Source: Taklimakanibacter albus (GTDB lineage: Bacteria > Pseudomonadota > Alphaproteobacteria > Rhizobiales > Aestuariivirgaceae). Taken from it: a DNA stretch of 64,000 nt. The notes beneath the pieces were generated by a model. The model did not search any database. It had not been told where the DNA came from and saw only the letters and a list, made by a program, of their open reading frames with translations. The DNA lies in the NCBI RefSeq assembly GCF_016595235.1, contig NZ_JAENHL010000007.1, forward strand, positions 896,291-960,290. Reading direction: 5' to 3'. The translations under genes were made by a program, and so were the position numbers. Numbering within the stretch: the first letter of the stretch is position 1; each line of letters opens with the position of its first letter. Of this stretch, positions 15,673 to 24,652 are shown one piece after another.

Positions 15673-15906
15673 ATGACACCGCTCGAGCACGTGGCAGAGT
15701 TCATCAAGGATGCCAATTGCGTCGCTTTTTGCGACGACTGCATAACCGAGAAGCTCGGCCTGAGCGCCGACCAACATGTGGGCCGCCACACGAGTGCACT
15801 GGCACGGTTGCCGAATTGTGATCGCCACGAAGGGAAGTGCAGTAGATGCGAAGGTCACAAGCAGGTCATTCGCTATGTGAGAACGCGAAGCGGGCTATTT
15901 GACTGA
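15673..15906 (+). CDS. Cys-rich small protein, possible zinc ribbon
   Basis: 77 residues from ATG 15673. It has two CxxC pairs or near pairs: 'CVAFCDDC' (about 15-22) and 'CDRHEGKCSRC' (about 48-58), plus several His, consistent with a zinc-binding fold. The start lies one base after the XRE gene's stop, so the two are likely translationally coupled. The last codons read KQVIRYVRTRSGLFD. A larger in-frame frame upstream is only the third frame of the XRE gene. Unknown function; the pairing may define a small regulatory module. Confidence 0.6.
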   Translation: MTPLEHVAEFIKDANCVAFCDDCITEKLGLSADQHVGRHTSALARLPNCDRHEGKCSRCEGHKQVIRYVRTRSGLFD

Positions 15907-15961
15907 TGCGCCTAGAGAATTGTACCGGCGAGGAACAATTCTTCTCGCCTTTTTAGGGCCT

Positions 15962-16144
15962 TTAGGCATGTAAGCGCTCTACGGTGACCGAGAAGTCGCC
16001 ATCGACCAATGGAATATCCCGGTGATCTTCCATCACAGCGGCCTCTGCTTCGCTCTCTCCCGCTGCCCATATCGTCCCTCGAAACAAGACAGTAGAATCA
16101 GACTTCTTGACCGTCACAGAAAAGAGAAACGAAGACACTGACAT
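15962..16144 (-). CDS. Small hypothetical protein
   Basis: 60 residues, MSVSSFLFSVTVKKSDSTVL then FRGTIWAAGESEAEAAVMED. The pattern is alternating strands then a helix, with GGAGAG before the ATG (16142-16144). It is convergent with the Cys-rich gene. No family recognised. Confidence 0.5.
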   Translation of the reverse strand: MSVSSFLFSVTVKKSDSTVLFRGTIWAAGESEAEAAVMEDHRDIPLVDGDFSVTVERLHA

Positions 16145-16322
16145 AAACTCTCCAATGCTTTCCGCTAAGCATATAGGAGGCCGGGGCGGGTTTCGACAGG
16201 GCGAATTGATCCGCCCTATGCGGCGCCATCCTGTAAATCAGCCGAGTGGACCGGGGACGCATTGTCGCCGAGCATGACCTTCGATGCAGCCGTCAGGAAG
16301 CATTGCGGAGGCCCCGCCGCCA

Positions 16323-16589
16323 CTATGGCCGGGGACGGTCGGGCGGCAATTGAGGCTTCTGCAGCTTCTCGACCTTGTCTTTGATCGCGCCGATATCGGA
16401 CCTCAACATCGAAAAATTCTCTTCAAGCCGGCTATTGATCCTTCGGAGATCATCACCAAACTGGGTTGAGTCGCTTCGAAGGTCTCCTGCTGCGTCCCTA
16501 ATTGCAGAAACGCGACCATTCAAGTCATACATCGACTGGAGCAGCCACATGGCGGTAGTTGTGCCTACGCCCGCAATTCCCAGCTCCAA
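16323..16589 (-). CDS. Possible membrane-anchored coiled-coil protein
   Basis: 88 residues from a TTG start with no good ribosome site. A hydrophobic stretch at about 3-20 (LGIAGVGTTTAMWLLQSM) is followed by a long charged heptad-like helix (RRINSRLEENFSMLRSDIGA, KDKVEKLQ) and a Pro-rich end. The layout of one anchor plus coiled coil recalls small phage or plasmid membrane proteins, but there is no phage context here. Could be shorter, from the internal ATG at codon 14. Confidence 0.4.
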   Translation of the reverse strand: MELGIAGVGTTTAMWLLQSMYDLNGRVSAIRDAAGDLRSDSTQFGDDLRRINSRLEENFSMLRSDIGAIKDKVEKLQKPQLPPDRPRP

Positions 16590-16943
16590 GCCGTCAAATC
16601 GTCACTACCGCCTAGCTAGCAGCCACAAGTTCGCAGTGTTCGCGCTGGGAAAGTCACACTATGTCACGAATATCGCACTCAAGGACGTCGTGCATGAACT
16701 TGCCGTTCTCGAAACCCCAAAAGATCTGTGCGGGTCGACGAGCGCCGGGGCGATAATTACAGTGCGAAGCTCTGTCGGCTTCGCGTGCTTGTAAAAGTGG
16801 CTCAAGCGGCATCGTCTCTTGGACGATGAACATGTCGGTCCGATCGACGAGATCCCAAATGAAGCAGCCGGAACGCCGCGGACGGCGTTACTCCATTCTT
16901 GTTGATCATTTCCACACTCACGCCTCTTCCTTCGGCTAGTGCT
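16590..16943. other. Gene-poor stretch with a possible gene remnant
   Basis: On the minus strand an open stretch from about 16851 to the stop at 16654-16656 reads ...FIWDLVDRTDMFIVQETMPL... and ends ...IFWGFENGKFMHDVLECDI..., which looks protein-like, but it has no ribosome site and its upstream continuation appears frameshifted. It may be a decayed gene. Nothing else is supported. Confidence 0.3.
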
Positions 16944-19148
16944 TCAGATGTCGATGACGATCTCGCGTGTAAGCGACCTCGAGCAGCAGATCGTCATCTG
17001 CCTGTTCGTCGCCTTTTCCTCGTCCGACTGCCATTGGTCGCGATGATCCGGCAGTCCCTCCACAACAGGCGTAAGGCATGTGCCGCAGACACCCGACTGG
17101 CACGATGACCCAACGCTGACGCCAGCTTCCTGAAGGACTTGCAGGATCGTACGGCCAACAGGCACCATGAGGCGTAGGTTGCTGCGCCGCGCCACCACAG
17201 TGAACGCCGTGTCGACGTCGTCCGAACCAACGGAAAATCGCTCGAAGCGGACACTGCCGACGGGCCAGCCTGTCGCTTTGGCGGCAGCTGCAACCGCGTT
17301 GTTCAAACGTGCGGGACCACAGCAGTAGACACGGCCGTCGATCCTCGGGCCGGACAGGACCCTTCGCGGGTCCAGGCGCATCCCGGACGGATCTGTGCCG
17401 AGATAGATGCTGACGCGGCGTCGAAATGGCGCCTCGTGAAGCTCCTCGAGAAAGGCTGCGTTGGCCTCGCTGCGGGCGGCATAGTGTAGTTCGAAGTCCC
17501 CGCCCATTTCATGCAGGCGGTACGCCATGGAAAGAATCGGGGTGATGCCGATGCCGCCAGCGATAAGGATGTATTTCGACCCGGTCTCATCCAGCGGAAA
17601 AAGATTGCGGGGAAAACCGATACGCAAGGTGGCGCCGACCTTCAGACTGTCATGCGCCGCGACCGAACCGCCTCGCGACGGCTCTTCACGAAGGATCGCG
17701 ATACGGTAAGGCCCCTCGGCTCCTGGCCTGCCGCACAATGAATACTGCCTGATCATTCCATCCCCAAGGACCAGATCGATATGCGAGCCGGCGGTGAAGC
17801 TTTCGAGTGGATTGTCATCTGTTCTGGCTAGGCGCAGGGAGATGATGTTCTCAGCCTCCTGCCTGCGGTCAATGACCCGGACCTCGATCGCGCCGCTCGC
17901 CGCACTGCCTGTGGCAAGCTTCGACGCGCTGGCGGCAACAGGATGGAAGATAACCGGCAGGCGGCTGAACGCATGAATAGTGTTGTTCAGGGCAATTTCC
18001 GGTTCCCCAACGGTGATCCGGTCGACACGCGACATCATGGCCTTGAGAAGCGATTCCATCTCCATCCGGGCCAAATGCATGCCCGCGCAAGCGTGAACAC
18101 CATGTCCGAAACCGAGATGGTCGAGATCCCGACGCGCAATATCAAAGCGGTCGGGGTTCTCGAACCGACGTTCGTCCCTGTTCGCAGACGCATAGAGCAT
18201 CATGGCGCGGGCGCCTCGTGGCATGTCCACCCCGTCAATGGTGCAGTCTTGCGTCAGCGTTCGCGTGAAGGAGCGTATGGGCGAGCCGATGCGGACGGCC
18301 TCGCTGACCGCGTTGGCTGCGAGGGTCGGATCGGCTCGCAGCAGTTCCCATTGTTCAGGATTTCGACCGAGCTGATAGATGAGATGGCCGGTCGCAGAGA
18401 TGGTCGTATCCAGGCTCGGATTGATGTAGTCGCGAAACAGATGCGGGACGAAATCCACGGGGATCGCCCCATCTCTGGCAAGCTCATGGATGCGCGCCGT
18501 CCAGCTTCCAGGCTTGAGGCGATCGAGCGTTGCTTTCGTAGCGATCCACTGCCGCATTTCCGTGAGCGTTTCAACGCCTCTGCGGCCGCGCTCGTTCTGC
18601 ACGCCGAGAATGTTGAAAGACGCCGCCGCCCAGTTCAGCATGTTCGCGCGCCCGTCGTCGGGCAGTCCAACCAACTCCGTCACGAGCGAGAGAGGCAGCT
18701 TGCGGGCGAAATCGGCCATCCCGTCGAACCCGCCGCTGCCGACCACACGGTCCACCACCTTCACTGCGGCCACTTCTATGCTCTCACGAAGGCCTTCGAG
18801 CGCCGCCGGTAGCAAGGGGGTAGCCATGGCGGCACGCATTTCGTCGTGCCGCGGAGGGTCTGACATGAGGGTGTTTCCTCGGAGGAACTGGCAGCCAAAG
18901 TCATCTCCCGCAACGCCACTTGCAGATGAGAAGACTTTCCAGTTGCGTAGTGCCTCCCGGACGGCCGCATAGCGTGTAAAGGCAAAGTTTCGGTGCCGCG
19001 GGAGCCAGATCACAGATCCAAGCGTTCGCATTGCGGCATAGTGATCCCACGGATGACGGATAACGTCGTCCGCATAGAAATCCACGTCATACTCCGGGAC
19101 CCCATGTGCTTTGGCGTGGGGGCATTGGTTGCTTGCATCTTCGCTCAT
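16944..19148 (-). CDS. Self-sufficient cytochrome P450 - ferredoxin reductase fusion
   Basis: 734 residues from ATG 19146-19148, chosen for GAGGAG upstream. Residues 1-405 are a P450: I-helix 'NPSLDTTISATG' (about 243-254), ExxR at 283-286 (EAVR) and haem-ligand Cys354 in FGHGVHACAG. Residues about 415-734 are a phthalate-dioxygenase-reductase-like unit: flavin motif 'RQYSLCG', NAD(P) motif 'LIAGGIGITPILSM', and a C-terminal plant-type [2Fe-2S] ferredoxin (CQSGVCGTC ... CC). So electrons can pass from NAD(P)H through flavin and iron-sulfur to haem in one chain, as in CYP116B enzymes, though the sequence looks distinct and the linker is short. Substrate unknown. A LysR remnant lies just upstream. 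Confidence 0.9.
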   Translation of the reverse strand: MSEDASNQCPHAKAHGVPEYDVDFYADDVIRHPWDHYAAMRTLGSVIWLPRHRNFAFTRYAAVREALRNWKVFSSASGVAGDDFGCQFLRGNTLMSDPPRHDEMRAAMATPLLPAALEGLRESIEVAAVKVVDRVVGSGGFDGMADFARKLPLSLVTELVGLPDDGRANMLNWAAASFNILGVQNERGRRGVETLTEMRQWIATKATLDRLKPGSWTARIHELARDGAIPVDFVPHLFRDYINPSLDTTISATGHLIYQLGRNPEQWELLRADPTLAANAVSEAVRIGSPIRSFTRTLTQDCTIDGVDMPRGARAMMLYASANRDERRFENPDRFDIARRDLDHLGFGHGVHACAGMHLARMEMESLLKAMMSRVDRITVGEPEIALNNTIHAFSRLPVIFHPVAASASKLATGSAASGAIEVRVIDRRQEAENIISLRLARTDDNPLESFTAGSHIDLVLGDGMIRQYSLCGRPGAEGPYRIAILREEPSRGGSVAAHDSLKVGATLRIGFPRNLFPLDETGSKYILIAGGIGITPILSMAYRLHEMGGDFELHYAARSEANAAFLEELHEAPFRRRVSIYLGTDPSGMRLDPRRVLSGPRIDGRVYCCGPARLNNAVAAAAKATGWPVGSVRFERFSVGSDDVDTAFTVVARRSNLRLMVPVGRTILQVLQEAGVSVGSSCQSGVCGTCLTPVVEGLPDHRDQWQSDEEKATNRQMTICCSRSLTREIVIDI

Positions 19149-19243
19149 GGGGCTCCTCGCTAAGGAGGGAACGAACGATGCTGCGAAGGCAAAGTCGATT
19201 GGCCTTTCAACAATCTGTGTTCGGTTTTCGGCAAGTAGCGATG

Positions 19244-19462
19244 CTACCGCAGCAAGGCGTCTTTCAATCCAGAAAGCGCGGTCTGGGTCTCCGTCCCGCC
19301 TTTTGTCGCGATATAGATATCGCAGCGAGCCCATTCATGGTCGAGCGGCACGCAGGCAAGTCCTCGTTTGATGACCTCGCTTGCCGACGCACCGGCAGGC
19401 ATCACGGTGATGCCCAGGCCGCCTTCAACGACCCGGCGAACGCATCGGTCAGCGGCTGGGGT
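19244..19462 (-). pseudogene. LysR-type regulator, C-terminal fragment
   Basis: A 72-codon open stretch on the minus strand ends at TAG (19244-19246) and is closed upstream by TGA (19463-19465). It reads 'DRCVRRVVEGGLGITVMPAG' and then 'VIKRGLACVPLDHEWARCDI', typical of the end of a LysR substrate-binding domain. The helix-turn-helix and most of the effector domain are absent; the next DNA belongs to the nuclease gene. No start codon or ribosome site remains. It was probably the regulator of the P450 gene. Confidence 0.7.
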
Positions 19463-19535
19463 TCATCAGGACCACGCACCGCGCAACGACCTCATAACTC
19501 TGCCCGCCGCTGGACCGTTGCTCATTGTCCTACCC

Positions 19536-20225
19536 TCATCGATGCGATGCTCGCCATCCGGAATCTATGGCTTCGGCCTCACTGCAAAACCATCGTTCGC
19601 CCTTCGCCTGGTCGATCTTCGCCAGCGCGTATTGTCGCGACCAGGGAGCGTGGTAGATTTTTTGGCCTTTGGCATCGATGTTTCCCTTGATCGGGCAACC
19701 TTCAGGAGCGACCTGCCTGGCCGTCTCCCGGCGCCAGGCGCGGTATTCCCAGGGCGTTTGAGTCTTCGACTGCCAGATGCCGATCTCCTCGCGCCGCGGC
19801 TTCATCTCAAGATCAATGTAGTCGGCCGAGTACTTCACGAAGGCCCAGGCCAGTCCGGAGGCGACGAGTTTCGCGCCGATGTCGGGCTCGTCTTTGGTGA
19901 AGCATCGGGCAATCAGCAGGCCATAGTCGTCGCGCTGCCTTGGCTCGCAGTGAACTGTCTCGCCGGCGGTCATCATCGACAGGGCGTCGATCGCGGCCTT
20001 GGAACAGTCCCAGGAGCCCTTCGGAAGCTGGCACTTCTGCCCGAGCTCGGGCGCGTCGATGCCGTGAAGGCGGACGATCACCCGACCGATCTGCAGAGTA
20101 TCGCCGTCGACGATGACGGCCTGGCCGGAGACGGCAGCAGCGACAGCGGCGCCCTGGATCAAGAGCGCGGCGGAGAAACAGAGGCTGGCAGCAAGCGCGA
20201 TCGCGCAACAGAAACGGGTAAGCAT
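19536..20225 (-). CDS. Secreted thermonuclease-family (SNase-like) protein
   Basis: 229 residues. Signal peptide about 1-32. The staphylococcal-nuclease fold follows: 'VDGDTLQIGRVIVRLHGIDAPELGQ' at about 38-62 with the DGDT and R-L-x-G-I-D-A-P-E motifs, 'RDDYGLLIARCF' at about 98-109, and 'LVASGLAWAF' at about 119-128. The usual catalytic Arg-Glu-Arg set is partly seen (R-L-x-G-I-D-A-P-E). A C-terminal extension (GCPIKGNIDAKGQKIYHAPW ... ERWFCSEAEA) is common in rhizobial members. Predicted role: extracytoplasmic nuclease, or a non-catalytic relative. No clear ribosome site; an upstream ATG is possible. Confidence 0.85.
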   Translation of the reverse strand: MLTRFCCAIALAASLCFSAALLIQGAAVAAAVSGQAVIVDGDTLQIGRVIVRLHGIDAPELGQKCQLPKGSWDCSKAAIDALSMMTAGETVHCEPRQRDDYGLLIARCFTKDEPDIGAKLVASGLAWAFVKYSADYIDLEMKPRREEIGIWQSKTQTPWEYRAWRRETARQVAPEGCPIKGNIDAKGQKIYHAPWSRQYALAKIDQAKGERWFCSEAEAIDSGWRASHR

Positions 20226-20349
20226 GTCAGGAGTTATACTGCAGTGACGGCAGAAAAAGCACGGCAAATTCGCCCCCGCATTTGCCCCGGTGTTTTACTT
20301 GCTTAACGCTCGCCCGCACTAACATGTTCGCATCAAAGCGGGCGGCTGA

Positions 20350-21132
20350 TCAGGCATGTCTCCAGACTTTGACCGCCGATACGAGCAGGATTGCCGCAAG
20401 CAGCGGCAGCAGGATTGAGCTGGGTATCAGCCCCAATAATTGGCCACCGATGAATGTACCAGCGATTGAGCCCACCGCCATGGCCACGACGAAGCCGAGA
20501 TTACGTCGCAGGACCACGAAACTCTGGTCGCGGCTGTATCGGGCGAACCCGACCAGCATCGTGGGCAGGCTCACCGCAAGCGACAGACTGCCCGCCAGCT
20601 TTACGTCGGCGCCGAACAGCAGGATCAAAGTGGGGATAAGGAGCTCCCCGCCTGCCACCCCCATGAGGGACGCAACGACTCCAATGGCAAGCCCCGCCAT
20701 CACGCCGGCGGCGATCTGGGCAGGGCCATGAAGCCATGCGCCAGCGGCTTCGCCGCTGTGACCGAGCAGCAGAATACCGGCAATGACCACGAGCAGGACC
20801 GCAATGACGCGGTAGAGGGTTTGCGACGAGAGGCGTGTGGCCCAGTCTGCACCGAGCCAGGCGCCGATAAGGCTGCCGGCCAATAAATTGAGAATGACCG
20901 GCCATTGCTCCGCGATAGAGGCTAAGGGCACCGTCGAAGACCGAAACGGCAATGCCGTCGCGACCACGATGAGGCTCATAGCCTTGTTGAGGATAACGGC
21001 CTCAAGGGCGCCGAAGCGAAACAGGCCGATCAGGATCGGCAAACGGAACTCTGCGCCACCGAGGCCAATGAGACCACCGAGGGAGCCAACTCCACAACCA
21101 CTCAAAAACGCCCAGATCCGATTCGCTGTCAT
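20350..21132 (-). CDS. TauE/SafE-family membrane exporter
   Basis: 260 residues, about eight hydrophobic helices in two homologous halves, each starting with a Gly-rich turn: 'GSLGGLIGLGGAEFRLPILI' (about 16-35) and 'GVVASLMGVAGGELLIPTLI' (about 151-170). This repeat is the hallmark of TauE/SafE permeases (sulfite, sulfoacetate or other organic anion export; COG0730). Substrate not predictable. No sulfur-metabolism gene lies nearby. It stands alone, with the nuclease gene about 125 bp downstream. Confidence 0.88.
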   Translation of the reverse strand: MTANRIWAFLSGCGVGSLGGLIGLGGAEFRLPILIGLFRFGALEAVILNKAMSLIVVATALPFRSSTVPLASIAEQWPVILNLLAGSLIGAWLGADWATRLSSQTLYRVIAVLLVVIAGILLLGHSGEAAGAWLHGPAQIAAGVMAGLAIGVVASLMGVAGGELLIPTLILLFGADVKLAGSLSLAVSLPTMLVGFARYSRDQSFVVLRRNLGFVVAMAVGSIAGTFIGGQLLGLIPSSILLPLLAAILLVSAVKVWRHA

Positions 21133-21425
21133 GCGGGCTATTTAAAGCCCGCTCGCGAAAGCCGGCATCGCTTTTTTGCGTCCCGCTCACCGTCGACGAC
21201 ACGAAGGCACTCAAGGTGATGCGTCCCAAAAATGGAGCTTGCTTGCGTCCCTCAGCTGCCGAGGGGCTGAGGCGCGGAGGGCGGGTTTCCCTCTCGAGAA
21301 ATCGGGCAATTTTTCATGGGCCTTAGGTCCAACTAGTCACGCCGCGAAAAGCTTGCTTCTGGAGAAAGCTCATAACCTGTGAGCGCCCGCCATGAATCAT
21401 GGCCGTCGCAATTCGAGGAGGGGTG

Positions 21426-22826
21426 ATGAGGCATCTGATCAGCGTTCTCATCGGATTCTGGTTCACTTTGGCTGCGGCACAGGCAAACGCACCTCTGTCC
21501 GCGGATCAAGTCCGAGCCCTTGCCCGTGACGTTTACCAATATGGCTATCCCATCGTTCTGATGGATATGACGGCGCGCCAAACCACAGCGGTACCTAATG
21601 CCGCCGCGGTATCGGGGCGCGCGCCGATCAATCAGTTCGCTTACTTCCGGACCTATCCCAAAGCAGATGCGAAGGACGTTGTCAGGTTCAACTTCGACAC
21701 GCTCTATTCCTTCGCCTGGGTAGATCTCAGCAAGGAACCGATCATCCTGTCGGTGCCTGATACCGGCGGGCGCTTCTATCTCGTGCCGTCTCTCGACATG
21801 TGGACGGACATCTTTGCGTCGGTGGGAGCCCGAACGACCGGAACGGGCGCCGGCAACTTCGCCTACGTGCCGCCGGGCTGGAAAGGTGACCTCCCTGAAG
21901 GCATCCAGCGGATCGACGCACCGACATCGATGATCTGGATCATGGGACGTGTCCAGACCAATGGTCCCGCCGACTACGAGAATGTTCATAAGGTCCAGGA
22001 CGGGTTGAAGCTGACGCCGCTCGCTCACTGGGGCAAGTCCTATGCGCCGCCGGTGACAACTGCGGTCGATGCCAGCGTGGACACCAAGACACCGCCGCTC
22101 GTCCAGGTCGACAAGATGACGGGCGTAGAGCTGTTCACCCGTCTTGCCGAGCTGATGCGGAAGTTCCCGGCGCACGGCAACGACTATCCCATCCTGTTCA
22201 GGATGCGGGCGATCGGGCTGGAGCCCGGCAAAAGCTGGGACGGCAGCAAGCTCGACAAAACAACGATCGATGCCATCAATGCCGGCGCAAAAGAGGGCCT
22301 TGAGGATATGGTGGCCAGCATCAAGAGTAGCGGCACGCATGTCAATGGCTGGAACGTCGTCGTCGACAATATGGGGACCTATGGCACCTCCTACCGGCAG
22401 CGCGCCATCGTCGCCCTGGCGGGGCTCGGCGCCAATCTCCCGGCGGACGCAATCTATCCTGCCGCCTTTGTGGATGGCGAAGGAAAGCCCCTGGACGGCG
22501 CCAGCAAATATGTCCTGCATTTCGACAAGGGCAAGACACCGCCGGCCGGCGCCTTCTGGTCGCTCACCATGTATGACAATCAGGGCTTCCAGATCCCCAA
22601 TCCGATCGACAGATTTGCCATTGGCGACCGGGACAAGCTGAAATTCAATGAAGACGGCTCGCTCGACCTCTACATTCAGGCCGAAACCCCCGGCAAGGAG
22701 AGGGAATCCAATTGGCTTCCCTCCCCCATGTCGGGCGCGATGGGCCCAACCCTTCGCATCTACGCGCCGAAGCCTGAGGCGCTGGACGGCGCATGGGTCC
22801 CGCCGCCGTTTCAGAAAGTAGACTGA
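21426..22826 (+). CDS. Secreted DUF1254/DUF1214 protein
   Basis: 466 residues. Signal peptide about 1-21 (RHLISVLIGFWFTLAAAQANA). DUF1254 at about 35-165 (RDVYQYGYPIVLMDMTARQT ... FNFDTLYSFAWVDLSKEPI) and DUF1214 at about 335-445 (KYVLHFDKGKTPPAGAFWSL, the 'PPA.FWSLTMYD' box). GAGGAGGGG precedes ATG 21426; the in-frame ATG at 21399 is less good. Proteins of this pair are widespread periplasmic proteins without an agreed biochemical role. No operon partner. Confidence 0.88.
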   Translation: MRHLISVLIGFWFTLAAAQANAPLSADQVRALARDVYQYGYPIVLMDMTARQTTAVPNAAAVSGRAPINQFAYFRTYPKADAKDVVRFNFDTLYSFAWVDLSKEPIILSVPDTGGRFYLVPSLDMWTDIFASVGARTTGTGAGNFAYVPPGWKGDLPEGIQRIDAPTSMIWIMGRVQTNGPADYENVHKVQDGLKLTPLAHWGKSYAPPVTTAVDASVDTKTPPLVQVDKMTGVELFTRLAELMRKFPAHGNDYPILFRMRAIGLEPGKSWDGSKLDKTTIDAINAGAKEGLEDMVASIKSSGTHVNGWNVVVDNMGTYGTSYRQRAIVALAGLGANLPADAIYPAAFVDGEGKPLDGASKYVLHFDKGKTPPAGAFWSLTMYDNQGFQIPNPIDRFAIGDRDKLKFNEDGSLDLYIQAETPGKERESNWLPSPMSGAMGPTLRIYAPKPEALDGAWVPPPFQKVD

Positions 22827-23369
22827 GCGACCGGCTAATTGCCCTCAGCTGCAAGACACCGGCACTGAGAGCCATTGAATTCCATCGGCCAGCCGATATA
22901 ATTTTCCCGCCTTTCGGAGGCTTCTGAAGGGCGGCGGCCCGTCAAACAACCTTCGCCGTCCCGTTGTCCTGGCGGGCCGCTTCGAATTCATTTTTGCCTC
23001 TGCGCGTCCTTTTTAACTTTCAATTCATGCGAAAGAGGCGTCCCCTTGAAAACAAGGAAACGGAAGCTCGCACTGCCATGATGGCATGAGCGGCCATGCG
23101 GTCAGCGCAATGCGAGCGATCGAGCGGTGCGACGACTTGCTCCTCGTCGCAAGTCGTAACTTAACTGGATATCAGCCGGACGACGGACTGTTGCGTCTCC
23201 AAGGCGCAGCAAGGGGTGCGGCCCGCCAACCAGGGACGGCACATCACGAGAGGCGGGCCGCACCCTACTCAACCGGCATCGCTGAAAGCTCCTTCACGCA
23301 CCGGATGGCCTTTTGCCCAAGACAATGAGGCCGTGCTAAAGCCATCCCTCCCTGGCGGAGGATGCTCGC
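22827..23369. other. Intergenic region with one long hairpin
   Basis: No supported gene over 540 bp. It contains the 14-bp inverted repeat at 23214-23265 and, at its right end, the GGAGG ribosome site of the ATP-grasp gene. Confidence 0.6.
23214..23265. repeat. 14-bp inverted repeat
   Basis: GGGTGCGGCCCGCC (23214-23227) and GGCGGGCCGCACCC (23252-23265) are perfect inverted arms around 24 nt. It lacks a T-run and lies about 100 bp before the ATP-grasp start, so it may be an extragenic repeat or leader structure. Confidence 0.65.
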
Positions 23370-24308
23370 GTGGAGCCGACTTACAATCTCGTCCTCTATC
23401 ACGTGCCGACCCGGCAATGCATTTCCGACTTCATGGTCATTCGCAACATGATGGTCGGGCGGGCGAACGACATTCAGGTTCACATCATTTCCGCCGGCGG
23501 CGTCATTCCCGCCGAATTCTGGACGAAGGCCGCGAAACGGCCGACGCTCATTTTCTCTCCCTCCTATCTCGCGCGCATCGATGTCCCCGCGCGAGGCACC
23601 CGCCTCATGTCGGCGGGGGTCAGCAAGCTCGAGGAGCTGCGGCTTCTGGCGGGCACCGGCGCGGCAACACCGGAAACGCATGTGATCACACCGGATCTGA
23701 AACTCGATGAAGCCGAATGGGGGCCGTTCACCGTCGTCAAGCCGAATAAGGGACTTCAGGGGCGCGGCGTCCGCCTGATGCGTACGCGAGACGTCAAGTG
23801 GACGAACACCGCCAAGCTGCCGAAGGACGATCCCCGGCATGGCGTCGATCTCCTGGCGCAGCGTTACGTCGACACCGGCCCTCTCGTGACCTGCTATCGG
23901 GTGTTCACGGTCCTCGGACGGCCCATCTACTCCGTCACCTCGACGGCGGTCGAGCCGCGCGCGCCGCTCGATCAGGCGGGCGACGACACGCTGGACATCG
24001 CCGTGGCGGCGAATGGCATGCCGCGCAAGGTCGCCCTCGCCAATGACCCCGAAGTCATCGCGCTCGCCAAGTCCATCCACAAGGAAGTCCCCTATCTTCC
24101 GGTGATGGGGATCGACATCATTCGCGAGCACGGCACCGGCAAGCTATTCGCCCTCGAATACAACTCCGGCGGCGGGGTCTGGCATCTCTCTTCCGGGCAT
24201 GGCCTTAAACAACAGCACACGCATGGGATCGACTATTATCGCCAGTTCAATGCGCTCGAGACCATCACCGACGCCCTGATCGAGGCGACGCGGACCCTCG
24301 CTGCCTGA
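23370..24308 (+). CDS. RimK-like ATP-grasp ligase
   Basis: 312 residues from a GTG start with GGAGG upstream. It has an N-terminal alpha/beta domain (1-80), then ATP-grasp features: 'FTVVKPNKGLQGRGVRLMR' at about 117-135 (ATP-binding Lys and the Gly-rich loop), 'LLAQRYVDTG' at about 160-169, and 'VMGIDIIREHGTGKLFALEY' plus 'NSGGG' at about 246-272 (D...E...N metal-binding set). This is the amino-acid or peptide ligase type fold related to RimK. Substrate unknown; no partner gene is adjacent. Confidence 0.8.
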   Translation: MEPTYNLVLYHVPTRQCISDFMVIRNMMVGRANDIQVHIISAGGVIPAEFWTKAAKRPTLIFSPSYLARIDVPARGTRLMSAGVSKLEELRLLAGTGAATPETHVITPDLKLDEAEWGPFTVVKPNKGLQGRGVRLMRTRDVKWTNTAKLPKDDPRHGVDLLAQRYVDTGPLVTCYRVFTVLGRPIYSVTSTAVEPRAPLDQAGDDTLDIAVAANGMPRKVALANDPEVIALAKSIHKEVPYLPVMGIDIIREHGTGKLFALEYNSGGGVWHLSSGHGLKQQHTHGIDYYRQFNALETITDALIEATRTLAA

Positions 24309-24342
24309 GATCGACGCGCCGGCAAGATAGTTAATCCAGGAT

Positions 24343-24540
24343 TCACCAAGAGCCAGCCACCTCATCCGGCTTGTCGCCCGCCTTCTTTTCAAGCGCCGCA
24401 GCTTCCGCCTCGAGCTTCCTTGCGAGCTCCAGAAAGCCCTGTTCCGTTTTGGGATCGCTCAAATCGACCGACAGTGCCCGCGCCTGTTCGGCGGCATCAC
24501 GCAGCTCGGCAATTTTCGCCCATAGAGCTTTTTTGTCCAT
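24343..24540 (-). CDS. Small coiled-coil protein
   Basis: 65 residues, almost entirely one helix: MDKKALWAKIAELRDAAEQA ... KLEAEAAALEKKAGDKPDEV. The ribosome site is weak. A GGAAC-N18-TT motif lies at 24550-24574 just upstream on the same strand, which would make a very short leader. Convergent with the ATP-grasp gene. Function unknown. Confidence 0.5.
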   Translation of the reverse strand: MDKKALWAKIAELRDAAEQARALSVDLSDPKTEQGFLELARKLEAEAAALEKKAGDKPDEVAGSW

Positions 24541-24549
24541 TTCCAGATC

Positions 24550-24574
24550 AATCCGTGGTCATCGAAAACGTTCC
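24550..24574 (-). promoter_or_regulatory. Possible EcfG-type promoter
   Basis: GGAAC (24574-24570), 18 bases, TT (24551-24550), reading leftwards. Spacing fits EcfG, but the -10 lacks CG and lies only 10 bp from the ATG. Confidence 0.3.
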
Positions 24575-24652
24575 GCCGGCCGGCGCATAAACAACACATC
24601 CGCCAGATCCACCGATTGAAAGTATCATAATTTTGCCGTAAGGTAAGAAAAT

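Noticed and set aside
19368..20306. A 312-codon frame on the plus strand
   Set aside because: Antisense to the nuclease gene and LysR fragment; composition is that of a shadow frame.
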